A program made the translations under genes and the position numbers. A stretch of 64,000 nt of DNA from Paenibacillus alkaliterrae (GTDB lineage Bacteria; Bacillota; Bacilli; Paenibacillales; Paenibacillaceae), in contig NZ_JAKGAP010000011.1 of NCBI RefSeq assembly GCF_021532375.1, positions 91,224 to 155,223 of the forward strand. The letters run 5' to 3'. Of the stretch, positions 42,328 through 52,324 are shown piece by piece. How positions within the stretch are numbered: the stretch's first letter is position 1; the number at the start of each line of letters is the position of its first letter. Under the pieces are notes generated by a model. That model worked only from the letters and a program-made list of their open reading frames with translations. It did no database searches and had not been told where the DNA came from.

Positions 42328-44643
42328 TTATAAATCTGGTTTGGCGTATTTCGCCCGGTATTGCCCGGGGGTCATATCCTCCTGCTTGCGAAAGGAACGA
42401 ATAAAGTTTTGCGGGTTATTATACGTTAGCTTCTCGGCGATTTGCTTCACCGACATATTCGTTTCGACGAGCCACTTTTTGGACATGGCCAGACGGTACT
42501 GCGATAAATATTCGCTGAAGGTCATGTCGGTCTCCTTCTTGAAGACGCTGCTTAAGTAGAAGACGTTATAATGCAAGCGGGCTGCGCATTCCTCGAGTGT
42601 AATGTCGCATTCGAATTCGTTGCGAATGATATCGATGATTTGTTCTGAGATGTTATGATACTGAGACTCCTGCCGATCTTGAAACACGCGGATCATCGGC
42701 ACAATAATGCGGGTTTTGTACCAGCTTTCGATTTCCGAGTGCACATACAGCTCTAGCAGCTCTTCGTATAGCGAGCTTTCCTTGATGTCCAGCTGCTCCA
42801 ATCGGATCCCGGCTTCCTGCATGACGATCATAAGCCCGTTCAACAACCGGATGAGCGAAATCTGATATTCATGCGGTGTACGGTCCTTAAGGAACACTTG
42901 CTCGAGCCATTGCTTGAGCAGCATGGAGGCGAGTTCTTCATCGGCGAGTTTAATCGCATCTATAAGCTGATTCTCGACCTGCATCGGATAGAAATACACT
43001 TGCGAATGCTTGCCGGAGTTCAAGCTGAAGTAAGGGACGATAACGCCCTTGCCTAGCTTCAACCGGTGCTTTAGCGATTCCAAGCCTTCTTGGTAGGCGC
43101 GCGATGCGCTTTTCAAGCTCTTGAACGGCAGGCTGATGCCGATGCTGACATCAAGATCAAGGTAGCTGCGCATATTTTGCTGAATCGATTCCGTGAGCTT
43201 ATAGATATAGTCATTAAACGTATCCAGTGTCATGTCCTTCCCGCCAATTAGCGTCACCTGAGTTTGATCCACGATGACGGGAGGGAGACGATCCAAGGAA
43301 GGGACTATCTCTTCGATAATGTTGCCTGCGGCGAACAATAACAAATCCAAATCCTTCTGCTCGTAGCGGGTTTCCTCGAGAATGTCGATTTGAAGCGTTA
43401 GAACGGCGAGGTGATTCCATTCCGACACCTGGTCGGCATAGCCAAACAGCGCAATCTTATCCTCAATTTCGGATGGAATGCTCTGGCCTTGAAACAGCTT
43501 ATGCAAAAAGAACGTCCGCATTTGCTGGCTGTTCTGATGCAGCTCGTGACGGAGCTTCGTATTGGAGGCGAACAAATCTTGGATATGCTCATCAATGACC
43601 TGAAGCTCGTTCCTCTTGTTCGCTTGGGTTTCCGGCAGCCGGTCGGCGATCTGTTGGAAGATGGCCCGAATCGGCGTGTATACCTTCCGGCTTCCGAGCC
43701 ATACGAGCAAGACGCATAAACAAATGATCAGTAAGCAGACGTACAGCGTGAACCAGCCGATCGAGCGGGCTTCCTTCGTGAATTCGGACATTTCTGTAAA
43801 AGAGGCATAAGTCCAACCGTTAAACTCGGACCGGACATAGGTCACCGATATCGTCTCGTTGCCCATGCTTGTCTGGAATTGACCGGCATGTCCCGTAAAC
43901 CGGGACGCATCGGCTACATCGATTAAGTTCGTTTCTGTCAAGGACCTGCCGATCATCGATACGTCGGGATGCAACAGAATGCTCTGAACCTCGTCAAGCA
44001 CCATGACCGCGCTTCCGGGAATCGGTTTTTCCAACATTTCCGCTAAGCTGCAGCTCGGAATCGTCGCAAGGGCGATGCCTCGTTTCGATAAGGTATGAAG
44101 CGGCATCTTCTTCACAAGCGTTAAGGTGATTGGGCAGGCGTAGCTCGATGTGTCGCTCGTTCCAAGCGCGGCTGTCTCCAGCATGACCCAATTCGTGCTG
44201 CCTTCAAGCTCCAGGAGATCCGGGAGCGCCGTGCCTGTAGAGAATTCCTCGAACGAAGACAATCCCCGGTTATGAATCACCCAGTTCGAGGCGGCGTTGG
44301 CCAGGATGACATCCGTCACCATCATCTCTGGCGATTGCAGCAGATTCAGCTCCTGCTTCATCTGGTTATAAAGCTGAAAGTCGTTATATGACAGCGGGCG
44401 GTACAACGCATCCTGCACTTGATTCGTGTTAATAATGTAATTTAGCGTATAGTCGATTGTCTGCAGCACCTGCTCTATGTTCCCGTTCAATTGATTCATC
44501 ATCTGAATATTGCTCTGATTGACATGGGTTTGGATCGAATCCGATGATTTCATGTAAGAGAAAAACCCGAGCGTAATGATCGGAGCTATGCTGAGGGCAA
44601 AGCCGAATAGGACTATATTCGTATATATGCTAAATTTTTTCAA
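42328..44643 (-). CDS. membrane-bound AraC-family regulator (one-component, YesS-like)
   Basis: 771-residue regulator that joins a sensor and a DNA-binding domain in one chain. TM1 is about residues 10-30 (NIVLFGFALSIAPIITLGFF), a large extracellular domain spans about 31-293, and TM2 is about 294-315 (LYVCLLIICLCVLLVW). A cytoplasmic linker follows, and two AraC helix-turn-helix motifs lie at the C terminus (TLEECAARLHYNVFYLSSVF; VKQIAEKLTYNNPQNFIRSF). Such proteins control the transport and degradation of plant polysaccharides in Bacillus and Paenibacillus. It is divergent from the tandem binding-protein operon, its most likely target. Confidence 0.92.
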   Translation of the reverse strand: MKKFSIYTNIVLFGFALSIAPIITLGFFSYMKSSDSIQTHVNQSNIQMMNQLNGNIEQVLQTIDYTLNYIINTNQVQDALYRPLSYNDFQLYNQMKQELNLLQSPEMMVTDVILANAASNWVIHNRGLSSFEEFSTGTALPDLLELEGSTNWVMLETAALGTSDTSSYACPITLTLVKKMPLHTLSKRGIALATIPSCSLAEMLEKPIPGSAVMVLDEVQSILLHPDVSMIGRSLTETNLIDVADASRFTGHAGQFQTSMGNETISVTYVRSEFNGWTYASFTEMSEFTKEARSIGWFTLYVCLLIICLCVLLVWLGSRKVYTPIRAIFQQIADRLPETQANKRNELQVIDEHIQDLFASNTKLRHELHQNSQQMRTFFLHKLFQGQSIPSEIEDKIALFGYADQVSEWNHLAVLTLQIDILEETRYEQKDLDLLLFAAGNIIEEIVPSLDRLPPVIVDQTQVTLIGGKDMTLDTFNDYIYKLTESIQQNMRSYLDLDVSIGISLPFKSLKSASRAYQEGLESLKHRLKLGKGVIVPYFSLNSGKHSQVYFYPMQVENQLIDAIKLADEELASMLLKQWLEQVFLKDRTPHEYQISLIRLLNGLMIVMQEAGIRLEQLDIKESSLYEELLELYVHSEIESWYKTRIIVPMIRVFQDRQESQYHNISEQIIDIIRNEFECDITLEECAARLHYNVFYLSSVFKKETDMTFSEYLSQYRLAMSKKWLVETNMSVKQIAEKLTYNNPQNFIRSFRKQEDMTPGQYRAKYAKPDL

Positions 44644-44826
44644 TGGAGTAGATTCGCCGCCTTTCCATAGCTAACCCCATTGTATAAGATTAATGTATGC
44701 GCTTCAATATAGAACCTTAAGTAATCTTTGGATTTGGTCTTGTCAGCTGGAAACAGGGCGCTCATGAAAAAGATTGCGGAATATGCCATAATTGATTATA
44801 CAGCCAAACACGGGAGGAACGAGCCT

Positions 44827-46329
44827 TTGAATAGGAAACCATCGATCTTGTTTAAGCTAACGATCTTAGTGTTAATGATAGTGCTAACAGCATGCGGGAA
44901 TTCACCATCGGGAGACGGAGGCGCATCGCATGAATCCGCTAACGCTGGGGACCGGGGCACCATCACGATGATGGCGAACCTCCACACGCCGGAAGTGCCG
45001 TCCAAGAAGATCGAACAGTGGTTAGAAGAGAAGATTGGCTCTGACCTTGACATTCAATGGATACCTGACGGCAGCTACGAGGAGAAATTTAATGCTTCCA
45101 TGGCTACAGAAACGCTGCCCGAGGCGGTATATTTAAAAAATGCCGACATGCTGAACAGGTTGCGGGGCCAGATCCGGAACGGGATGTTCTGGGAGATCGG
45201 ACCGATGCTGGGAGACTTTCCCCATTTGCAGAAGCTTAAGCTGGAGGTGTTGCAAAACACATCAGTAGACGGCAAAATATACGGCCTTTATCAAGAACGT
45301 CCCTTATCCCGGCAAGGCCTGATCTACCGGAAGGATTGGGCGGACCGTCTCGGCCTTGAAGCGCCGCAAACCATTGAGAAGCTCTACCATATGCTGCACC
45401 AGTTCACATTTGGCGATCCCGACGGGAACGGTCTGCAGGATACCTTCGGATTAGCGGATCGAAGCGATCTGGTCTACGGCAGCTTCAAAACCGTCGCGTC
45501 TTACTTTGGAACACCGAACGGCTGGGGCGAAGAAGGCGGTAAGCTTTTACCTGAATTTATGTTCCAGGAGTATATGGATACGATGAATTTCTTCCGCAAG
45601 CTGCATCAGGAGGGGTTGATGAATCGAGACTTTCCTGTGACGTCGAAAGCCGATCAATTGGATCTCTTCATCTCGGGGAAAGCGGGCTTATACGTCGGGG
45701 CGATGGGGGACGTTTATAATCTCCAGTTTAAAGCGAGAGAAGTGAACCCTGATGCGATATTTGACGTACACAACCGAATCGCAGGTCCCAAGGGGGAACG
45801 GGTGTGGGCTTCCTCGGGCTTTGGTACGGTGGTTTTGTTTCCAACTACGTCCGTACAGACAGAGGAGGAGCTGCGGGAGATTCTCTCGTTCTTCGACAAG
45901 CTCATGGAACCGGAATTCGCGAATTTGCTGCGGTGGGGCATAGAAGGAGAGCATTATAACATCGAGGACGGGAAGGTCGTTCCGACAGCAGACATCAATA
46001 GGACGAATAAAGAAGTCAAACCGTACCAAGCGATCGAAATCGGCGGACCGCTTACGATAAAAGGTTATTTAGATTCCAACTTTCAAATGGGTGTCAAAGA
46101 TAAGGCGGAAACTTTGACGCGTGATAACGATTCTATTCTGGTGCATGACCCCACGTGGCCGCTCGAATCGAACACCTTCAATGAACGGGGAGCCAGACTT
46201 CAACAATATATTCAGGATGCAACATACCAGTATATTTTAGGATTGATTGACGAAGCCGGCTTTCAAGCGGAGGTGAAGCGTTGGCTTCGCGAGGGCGGGC
46301 AGGACATCATCGAGGAATTTAATACTTGA
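44827..46329 (+). CDS. oligosaccharide-binding lipoprotein, first of two tandem paralogues
   Basis: 500-residue solute-binding lipoprotein. TTG 44827 is chosen since GGGAGGA lies eight bases before it and gives a proper lipobox LTAC with Cys23. It is closely related along its length to the protein of 46664-48220 (shared IMANLHTPEVP, WVPDGSYEEK-like and ERPLSRQG motifs), so the two arose by duplication. The large size and C-terminal helix are those of LplA/YtcQ-like proteins. It ends at an intrinsic terminator, so it may be expressed apart from the downstream permeases. Confidence 0.88.
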   Translation: MNRKPSILFKLTILVLMIVLTACGNSPSGDGGASHESANAGDRGTITMMANLHTPEVPSKKIEQWLEEKIGSDLDIQWIPDGSYEEKFNASMATETLPEAVYLKNADMLNRLRGQIRNGMFWEIGPMLGDFPHLQKLKLEVLQNTSVDGKIYGLYQERPLSRQGLIYRKDWADRLGLEAPQTIEKLYHMLHQFTFGDPDGNGLQDTFGLADRSDLVYGSFKTVASYFGTPNGWGEEGGKLLPEFMFQEYMDTMNFFRKLHQEGLMNRDFPVTSKADQLDLFISGKAGLYVGAMGDVYNLQFKAREVNPDAIFDVHNRIAGPKGERVWASSGFGTVVLFPTTSVQTEEELREILSFFDKLMEPEFANLLRWGIEGEHYNIEDGKVVPTADINRTNKEVKPYQAIEIGGPLTIKGYLDSNFQMGVKDKAETLTRDNDSILVHDPTWPLESNTFNERGARLQQYIQDATYQYILGLIDEAGFQAEVKRWLREGGQDIIEEFNT

Positions 46330-46337
46330 ACCTTATG

Positions 46338-46374
46338 AACCGATGGAGCGAGATTAGGCTCCGTCGGTTTTTTT
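46338..46374 (+). terminator. intrinsic terminator between tandem binding-protein genes
   Basis: AACCGATGGAGC pairs with GCTCCGTCGGTT around AGATTAG (one mismatch), followed by T-residues to 46374. Confidence 0.9.
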
Positions 46375-46650
46375 CAAATATAGGAATGTATAAGTTTGAA
46401 TCTTATACTCAGCCTATATTTCACCGCGAAACGAGCTTTTACCGCCAGAGGACGGCGACAGCCGTTTACGCTTGGTTTCAGGAGCAGCACCCGCTACGGG
46501 GATAATCATTAGATCAGGTCGGGGATGTAACAGTGGAAATAGCGCGCCGGAACAGCGTTTTTCATTACCCCGCAAATCCTCGGATTATATGCGTAACGAC
46601 CATAACCGTCTTATAGTGAGGGGGCAACGAAATCTCAACAATAATAAAAC
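46375..46650. other. leader region of second binding-protein gene
   Basis: About 280 bases with no supported gene; an open frame from 46472 is only the upstream extension of the binding-protein frame. A short inverted repeat TATAAG/CTTATA lies near 46389-46407. A separate promoter for the second binding protein is expected here but no good -35/-10 pair stands out. Confidence 0.4.
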
Positions 46651-46663
46651 GGAGGTCATAATC

Positions 46664-48220
46664 ATGGCAAAGAAAAAAGCCGGCACCCTATTGGCGGTAT
46701 TGACAGCGTTTGCAGTATTGACCGCATGCACAGGCAATTCAGGCGGGTCGACTAACAATGCAGCGGGATCGAACACGAACACCCAGACGGCAACCGAGAC
46801 ACCGGCAGAAACAAAGAAAGAGCCAGTCAAGATTTCCATCATGGCTAATCTTCATACACCGGAGGTGCCAGACCAGGCGATTGAGAAGTTAATTGAAGAA
46901 GCGACAAATACGGAGCTTGAAATTCAATGGGTACCGGACGGAAGCTATGACGAGAAGATGAACGCATCGTTCGCAACGGGCACGCTTCCGCAAGCGACGT
47001 ATATTAAAAATCAAACCTCGCTCGTTATGATGCGGGATGCGATTCGAAACGACCAGTTTTGGGAAATCGGGCCGTTGCTCGATCAATATCCGAATTTGAA
47101 AAATTTGCAAAAGGAAGTACTGGCGAATACATCCGTAGACGGCAAAATATACGCCCTTTATGCTGAGCGTCCGCTGTCCCGTCAGGGCTTTATCTACCGG
47201 AAGGATTGGGCTGACAAACTCGGGCTTTCCGCGCCGACGACGACAGAAGAGTTTTTTACAATGCTTGAGAAATTTACGACGGACGATCCGGACGGCAATG
47301 GCAAGAACGACACGTTTGGTATGACGGATCGCAGCGATTTTGTTTACGGCGCATTCAAGACGGTAGCTTCCTGGTTCGGCACACCGAACAATTGGGGGAT
47401 GCAGGACGGCAAACTGATGCCGGAATTTATGTTTCCTCAATATATGGAGACGTTGGAATTTTTTAAGCGTATCCATAGCGCAGGTTACATGAACCAAGAT
47501 TTCCCGGTAACGAGCAAGACCGACCAGCAAAGCTTGCTGCTCACAGGCAAAGCCGGCGTGTATGTCGGTTCCATGGGCGACGTGGCTGGCTTGGATACGA
47601 AGATTTTAGAAGTAAATCCGGATGCGGTGCTTGATGTCCATCACAAGGTGAGCGGTCCGAACAGCGAGTATGGCATCTGGGCGATTCCAGGCTTCGGCTC
47701 TGTTGTATTGTTCCCGAAATCGTCCGTGAAATCGGAAGAAGAGCTGAAAAACATTCTTTCATTTTATGATCAATTGATGAGCCCAGAGCTTACGAACATG
47801 ATTTATTGGGGTGTTGAAGGCAAGCACTACACGATGGAAGAAGGCAAAGTCATTCCTTCCACTGACACAGCGATGACAGATCGTGAAGTGAAGCCGTACA
47901 TGTCGCTTCAAATCGGAGGTCCCGTTACGATCGACGGATTCTTAGAAGCGAAACACATTTTGCCATCCAAGGCGAAAGCGGAAGAGCTGATCGTCGACAA
48001 CAACAACTATTTGATCCACGACCCTGCGGCAGCGCTTGATTCCCTCACTTACAATCAAGACGGCGCGCGCCTGCAAGAAATTATTAAAGATGCATCTTAT
48101 AAATTTATGCTGGGCGACATTGACGCAGCTGGATACCAGGCAGCGGTAGATCAATGGCTGGAGCAAGGCGGACAGAAGATTATCGACGAATATAATGCTT
48201 CTCACACTGCAGCGCAATAA
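46664..48220 (+). CDS. oligosaccharide-binding lipoprotein, second of two tandem paralogues
   Basis: 518-residue solute-binding lipoprotein, ATG 46664 after GGAGG (46651-46655), lipobox LTAC with Cys22 and a G/S/N/T linker. It resembles the preceding gene product throughout (IMANLHTPEVPDQAI; ERPLSRQGFIYRKDWADKLG). It is followed by a hairpin with T-run and then the two permease genes, the usual arrangement that makes much more binding protein than permease. Two paralogues feeding one permease pair suggest related but distinct ligands. Confidence 0.92.
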   Translation: MAKKKAGTLLAVLTAFAVLTACTGNSGGSTNNAAGSNTNTQTATETPAETKKEPVKISIMANLHTPEVPDQAIEKLIEEATNTELEIQWVPDGSYDEKMNASFATGTLPQATYIKNQTSLVMMRDAIRNDQFWEIGPLLDQYPNLKNLQKEVLANTSVDGKIYALYAERPLSRQGFIYRKDWADKLGLSAPTTTEEFFTMLEKFTTDDPDGNGKNDTFGMTDRSDFVYGAFKTVASWFGTPNNWGMQDGKLMPEFMFPQYMETLEFFKRIHSAGYMNQDFPVTSKTDQQSLLLTGKAGVYVGSMGDVAGLDTKILEVNPDAVLDVHHKVSGPNSEYGIWAIPGFGSVVLFPKSSVKSEEELKNILSFYDQLMSPELTNMIYWGVEGKHYTMEEGKVIPSTDTAMTDREVKPYMSLQIGGPVTIDGFLEAKHILPSKAKAEELIVDNNNYLIHDPAAALDSLTYNQDGARLQEIIKDASYKFMLGDIDAAGYQAAVDQWLEQGGQKIIDEYNASHTAAQ

Positions 48221-48237
48221 TGTTGTTTTGAGATGCC

Positions 48238-48274
48238 GGAGGCTGTGGAATCATAAGACAGCCTCCTCATTTTT
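48238..48274 (+). terminator. attenuating hairpin between binding protein and permease genes
   Basis: GGAGGCTGT (48238-48246) pairs with ACAGCCTCC (48258-48266), followed by five T. It stands 22 bases before the permease start, so it probably allows only partial read-through. Confidence 0.8.
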
Positions 48275-48295
48275 CCATAGAGAAAGGGAGAAGAG

Positions 48296-49252
48296 ATGAT
48301 GCGTGATACAGCCGTTGGAAGCGCGATGGTCACCAAACCGAAACAAAGTTCAGAACTAAAGAGGAGACTTATCAAAAATCGGGCGTTGTATCAAATGATT
48401 CTCCCCGGGTTCCTCTTCTTCGTTATCTTTAAGTATATTCCCATGGGTGGATTAGTCATTGCGTTACAGGATTATCAGCCCTATTTGGGTATTTTGAACA
48501 GCCCGTGGGTCGGCTTCGAGCATTTCGAACGATTGTTTTCCGAACCGATGTTTTTTACGATTTTACGCAATACGCTGCTGTTATTTTTTATGAATATGGT
48601 GTTTTATTTCCCGATTCCGATCATTCTCGCCTTAATGTTGAACGAGGTTCGACGGGAAGCGTTTAAGCGGATTGTCCAGACGGTCATTTATATTCCGCAT
48701 TTCATGTCTTGGGTTATCATTGTGTCGATTTCATTCGTTATGCTTTCCATGGACCGCGGGATTATTAACGAGCTGCTGGTCTTGATGGGCTTGGAAAAAA
48801 TCAACTTCTTAATGAGTAATGAGTGGTTCCGTCCGATGTATGTGCTTCAGATTATTTGGAGAGAAGCGGGTTGGGGCACAATTATCTACTTGGCGGCAAT
48901 GGCGGCAATTGATCCTGGGCTGTACGAAGCGGCCCGAATGGACGGCGCAAACCGGTTCCGTCAAATGTGGCACATCACCTTGCCTTCGATCCGCAGCGTC
49001 ATTGTGGTGCTGTTGATTTTGAAAATCGGGGACGTGCTGGAACTTGGCTTCGAACACATCTATCTCCTCTTGAACTCGATGAATCGCGAGGTCGCGGAGA
49101 TTTTCGATACGTATGTTTATACAGCAGGTTTGCGTCAAGGGCAGTTCAGCTATAGTACTGCGGTTGGATTCTTTAAGTCTGTCGTCGGCCTCTTCTTGGT
49201 CATGGGCGCGAACTGGTTATCGAAGAAAGCCGGCGAGGACGGTATCTATTAA
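48296..49252 (+). CDS. oligosaccharide ABC permease (LplB-like)
   Basis: 318-residue permease with six membrane helices. The start is ATG 48296 or the next ATG at 48299, after AAAGGGAG. It has the LplB signature ALYQMILPGFLFFVIFKYIP followed by GGLVIALQDYQPYLG. The docking loop is EAARMDGANRFRQMWHITLP. It forms the channel with the next gene product for ligands delivered by one or both tandem binding proteins. Confidence 0.92.
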   Translation: MMRDTAVGSAMVTKPKQSSELKRRLIKNRALYQMILPGFLFFVIFKYIPMGGLVIALQDYQPYLGILNSPWVGFEHFERLFSEPMFFTILRNTLLLFFMNMVFYFPIPIILALMLNEVRREAFKRIVQTVIYIPHFMSWVIIVSISFVMLSMDRGIINELLVLMGLEKINFLMSNEWFRPMYVLQIIWREAGWGTIIYLAAMAAIDPGLYEAARMDGANRFRQMWHITLPSIRSVIVVLLILKIGDVLELGFEHIYLLLNSMNREVAEIFDTYVYTAGLRQGQFSYSTAVGFFKSVVGLFLVMGANWLSKKAGEDGIY

Positions 49253-49276
49253 TTATGTAAAAGAGGTGGAGTCACC

Positions 49277-50155
49277 ATGGTGCAGGATAAATCGCTCGGA
49301 AGCCGTATATTCGATATAGTCAATTACACATTGCTTATCATTATCGCATTAGTTACTTTCCTTCCTTTCATTCACGTCATTGCCGGCTCTTTCACGACGG
49401 TGGGGGAGCTGGCGCAGAAGCAGTTCGTCATCATTCCGACGGTCTGGTCGCTCGACGCTTATGAGTACATCTTTTCAACCAACACGATTATAAAATCGAT
49501 GGGCGTATCGGTAGGCGTTACATTCTTTGGTACGTTGTTCAGTATGGTATTGACCGCGTTAATGGCATACGGCTTGTCGCGCAGAGATTTGGACGGACGC
49601 AGCGGCATCATGTTTATAGTCGTGTTCACAATGTTGTTCAGCGGCGGTATGATTCCAACCTTTTTAGTCGTGAAGGAGTTAGGGCTGATCGATTCTCTAG
49701 CGGCGCTTATCGTGCCGACGGCGATCAACGCTTTCAACCTCATTATCATGCGCAATTTCTTTCAGAATCTTCCTGACGGCTTGGAGGAGTCGGCGAAGAT
49801 CGACGGGTGCAGCGACTGGGGGATTCTGCTCCGTATCGTGATTCCGCTTTCGATGCCGGCGATTGCAACCATTTCATTGTTTTATGCGGTAACGTACTGG
49901 AATACGTATATGACAGCGATTCTGTACTTGAATGATGCAGCGAAGTGGCCGGTGCAGGTTATCCTCCGGCAAATCGTCATTCTGGCAAGCGGATTGACTG
50001 CAGATACCTCGGGTATGGATGACTTCGTGCGTCCGCCGGAGCAGACGGTGAAGATGGCTGTTATCGTGGTTGCTACCTTGCCAATCCTGCTCGTGTATCC
50101 GTTCCTTCAGAAGCACTTTGCGAAGGGCGCCCTGCTCGGATCTATTAAAGGGTAA
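49277..50155 (+). CDS. oligosaccharide ABC permease (LplC-like)
   Basis: 292-residue permease, ATG 49277 after AGAGGTGGAG. Six helices, docking loop EESAKIDGCSDWGILLRIVI, and the family C terminus FAKGALLGSIKG. Second channel subunit of the importer. No ATPase gene in the operon. Downstream genes follow closely (18 bases), so transport and degradation genes form one long operon to 56457. Confidence 0.92.
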   Translation: MVQDKSLGSRIFDIVNYTLLIIIALVTFLPFIHVIAGSFTTVGELAQKQFVIIPTVWSLDAYEYIFSTNTIIKSMGVSVGVTFFGTLFSMVLTALMAYGLSRRDLDGRSGIMFIVVFTMLFSGGMIPTFLVVKELGLIDSLAALIVPTAINAFNLIIMRNFFQNLPDGLEESAKIDGCSDWGILLRIVIPLSMPAIATISLFYAVTYWNTYMTAILYLNDAAKWPVQVILRQIVILASGLTADTSGMDDFVRPPEQTVKMAVIVVATLPILLVYPFLQKHFAKGALLGSIKG

Positions 50156-50173
50156 TTTGGGAGGGAACCAAAC

Positions 50174-51289
50174 ATGAATCGGCGATTGGCAGACCTGTTT
50201 GCTTATGGCGATACCTTATTCGGCGGCTTCTTTCCATGGCTGGAGGAGCAGTATGACGGGAGGTCGGGCGGATTTTTCTACGCAAGGAGCTCGAAGCAGT
50301 CCGGGCGGTTTACACCGGATATCGAATCAACGGCACAAGCTTTTAACATCATTGAACGCTGCGGTCTGCTGGGCCGTCTAAGCGATCCTGTGAAGGAGGA
50401 CGCAATTCGATTTTTCCAATCTAAGCAGGATGAGTCAACCGGATTATTCTATGATACCAATCCTAATATGAGATTAGACGACGTCATGGTCGGCCGCGCA
50501 GCGGGTTACAGCTTTGGCGCGCTGAGGAAGTTCGGCGTGAAACCATTGTATCCGCTGCCGCATCAGAGTAAGGCGACGCCCGCTTATATGGAGTCCCTGC
50601 AAACCTTTGGTTCTTGGCTCCGTTCGATCAGCTTAGTGAACAGCTGGCGCGGCTGCGACAAACTGTCGCATTGCGGCACGCATCTGGCAGCGCTGCCTGC
50701 CGATGAAAGAGAACCATACCAGCGTGAGGTATTCGATTATTTAAATCGTAATCAGAACCCGAAGACGGGATTCTGGGGAGAAGGTACCCCATACGTGCAG
50801 CTTTCGGGTACTTTCAAGACGCTGCTCTTCTACAACCGATTCGGCGTGCCGATTCCGCGGAAGGAACAAATATACAACTCTATCCTGCGCGTGCTGCGAA
50901 CGGAAACAGCATTTGATATGTGCTATATTCGAAATCCGATCAGCTTGCTATCCGCTATGAAGCTTTCCATCCCGCCCGGCGAAATGACGGAGATTGCGGA
51001 TATTACATTGGCGAATATGGCAAAGCTGAAGCGGGAGGACGGCGGCTTCTCACGGGAGCTGCAGCATTCCCCGCCGGCTCCGAATGTCGCGCAGGTGAAA
51101 CCGGGCGAGGAATATCCCGATATGCCGATCGCCGTGCCGCTCGGACTAGGTCTTGTTGAGGGCGATATGAATGCGGGAACTCAAGTGGTCTTGATCCGGT
51201 ACACGCTGCGGGAGCTGGCGGAGCTTCCATTGGAGCATCTTCCGGTGCCTGAAAGCTGGTTTGGGGGAGAAGCGGGCGCGGCACAATGA
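50174..51289 (+). CDS. unknown alpha/alpha-toroid-like protein of pectin operon
   Basis: 371-residue cytoplasmic protein, ATG 50174 after GGGAGGG. Repeats of the form (Q/N)xxxTGxFxx (QDESTGLFYDT, NQNPKTGFWGEG, LKREDGGFSREL) resemble the helical toroids of prenyltransferase/squalene-cyclase-like and some glycan-active enzymes. Conserved-looking Cys, His and Trp residues cluster in SWRGCDKLSHCGTHLAALP. It lies between the permease and transporter genes and the GH105 gene, so a role in handling pectic or rhamnogalacturonan oligomers is likely by context. No catalytic assignment is made. Confidence 0.75.
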   Translation: MNRRLADLFAYGDTLFGGFFPWLEEQYDGRSGGFFYARSSKQSGRFTPDIESTAQAFNIIERCGLLGRLSDPVKEDAIRFFQSKQDESTGLFYDTNPNMRLDDVMVGRAAGYSFGALRKFGVKPLYPLPHQSKATPAYMESLQTFGSWLRSISLVNSWRGCDKLSHCGTHLAALPADEREPYQREVFDYLNRNQNPKTGFWGEGTPYVQLSGTFKTLLFYNRFGVPIPRKEQIYNSILRVLRTETAFDMCYIRNPISLLSAMKLSIPPGEMTEIADITLANMAKLKREDGGFSRELQHSPPAPNVAQVKPGEEYPDMPIAVPLGLGLVEGDMNAGTQVVLIRYTLRELAELPLEHLPVPESWFGGEAGAAQ

Positions 51290-52324
51290 TCATCACCGGC
51301 AAACGAACGGCCCGCCTGTCGGACGAGGCGAATATTACACTGTTTAACCACGGCATCTATCAGTTCGGCAACGCCTTGTCTCTCATCCTTGTGAACTTAT
51401 ACTTGTGGCGGTTAACGAACGATCTGTGGATTAACGGCGCCTTTAATTTTATAGCGCTGATTACCGCGCCGATCGCTACGATGTATATCGGCAAGATCGC
51501 AAAGTTAAAGGACCGTCTGTTCGCTTACCGGACAGGGATCTTTCTAACGGCGGTATTTTATTTGCTGATCGTCATTAGCGGGGATCGAATGGTCGATTAT
51601 TACATCGGCTTCGCGGTGTTGAAGGGCGTATCGACCTCGTTCTATTGGTTGGGACACTTTACGATGATTACGGATGTGACGAACGACGATAACCGCCATA
51701 AATATTTAGGCTGGAATCTGATCATTCGGCAGATCGCTATGGGGTTGGTTCTTCTTCGGCTTGCCGCAAGGAGTGCTTAGCTATATTCCTGCGATTTTGC
51801 TGTATGAAGCGGTACCGAAGGAATCGTTCGTTACCTATAAGAATGTTTTATTTCTAAGCGTAACGATACTTTCCGGCTTCGCATTGGCCAGGTGGGGACG
51901 CACGGAGCGTAATGCCGATTATTTGAGAGTGGCGGCGGCTGGATTTCTGATCGGCTCAGTTCCCCTATACTTCGGCATCACGCTTTGGACGGTTATTATG
52001 TTCATGCTGCTTTTTTCTTTCGTGAAGCCGCTGCAAAACAACGCGTACACCTCTTTCTACTATAAGCTCAGCAGCGAGCTGCCGCTGGGGGCCCGCTTCC
52101 GCGTCGAAGCCGTCGTGCTTCGCGAGGTGTTCACGAACGCGGGCCGGGCCGCCGGCGTAATAGCGCTAATGATTACGACAAGTCTAGCGGAGACCGCGGC
52201 TTTTACTTGGGTATTGACGATCGTCGCTGCCTTGCAGCTGCTTATCGGCTGGCTGGCGTCGCCTCATTTTCCCAAATATCAATTTATTCCTGAAAGGAAG
52301 CTGACCCGACATGAGTCCAAATGA
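51286..52324 (+). pseudogene. MFS sugar transporter, frameshifted and internally shortened
   Basis: The first part (51286-51780) encodes about four helices of an MFS-type transporter (LFNHGIYQFGNALSLILVNL; FNFIALITAPIATMYIGKIA). A change of frame occurs near 51740, and the second part, beginning near WFFFGLPQGVLSYIPAILLY, runs to 52324. The combined length is about 345 residues against about 400 for the family, and helices expected between the parts seem to be missing, so this is deletion plus frameshift rather than a single base error. It overlaps its neighbours by a few bases on both sides (ATGA-type at 51286), as an intact operon gene would. Confidence 0.75.
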
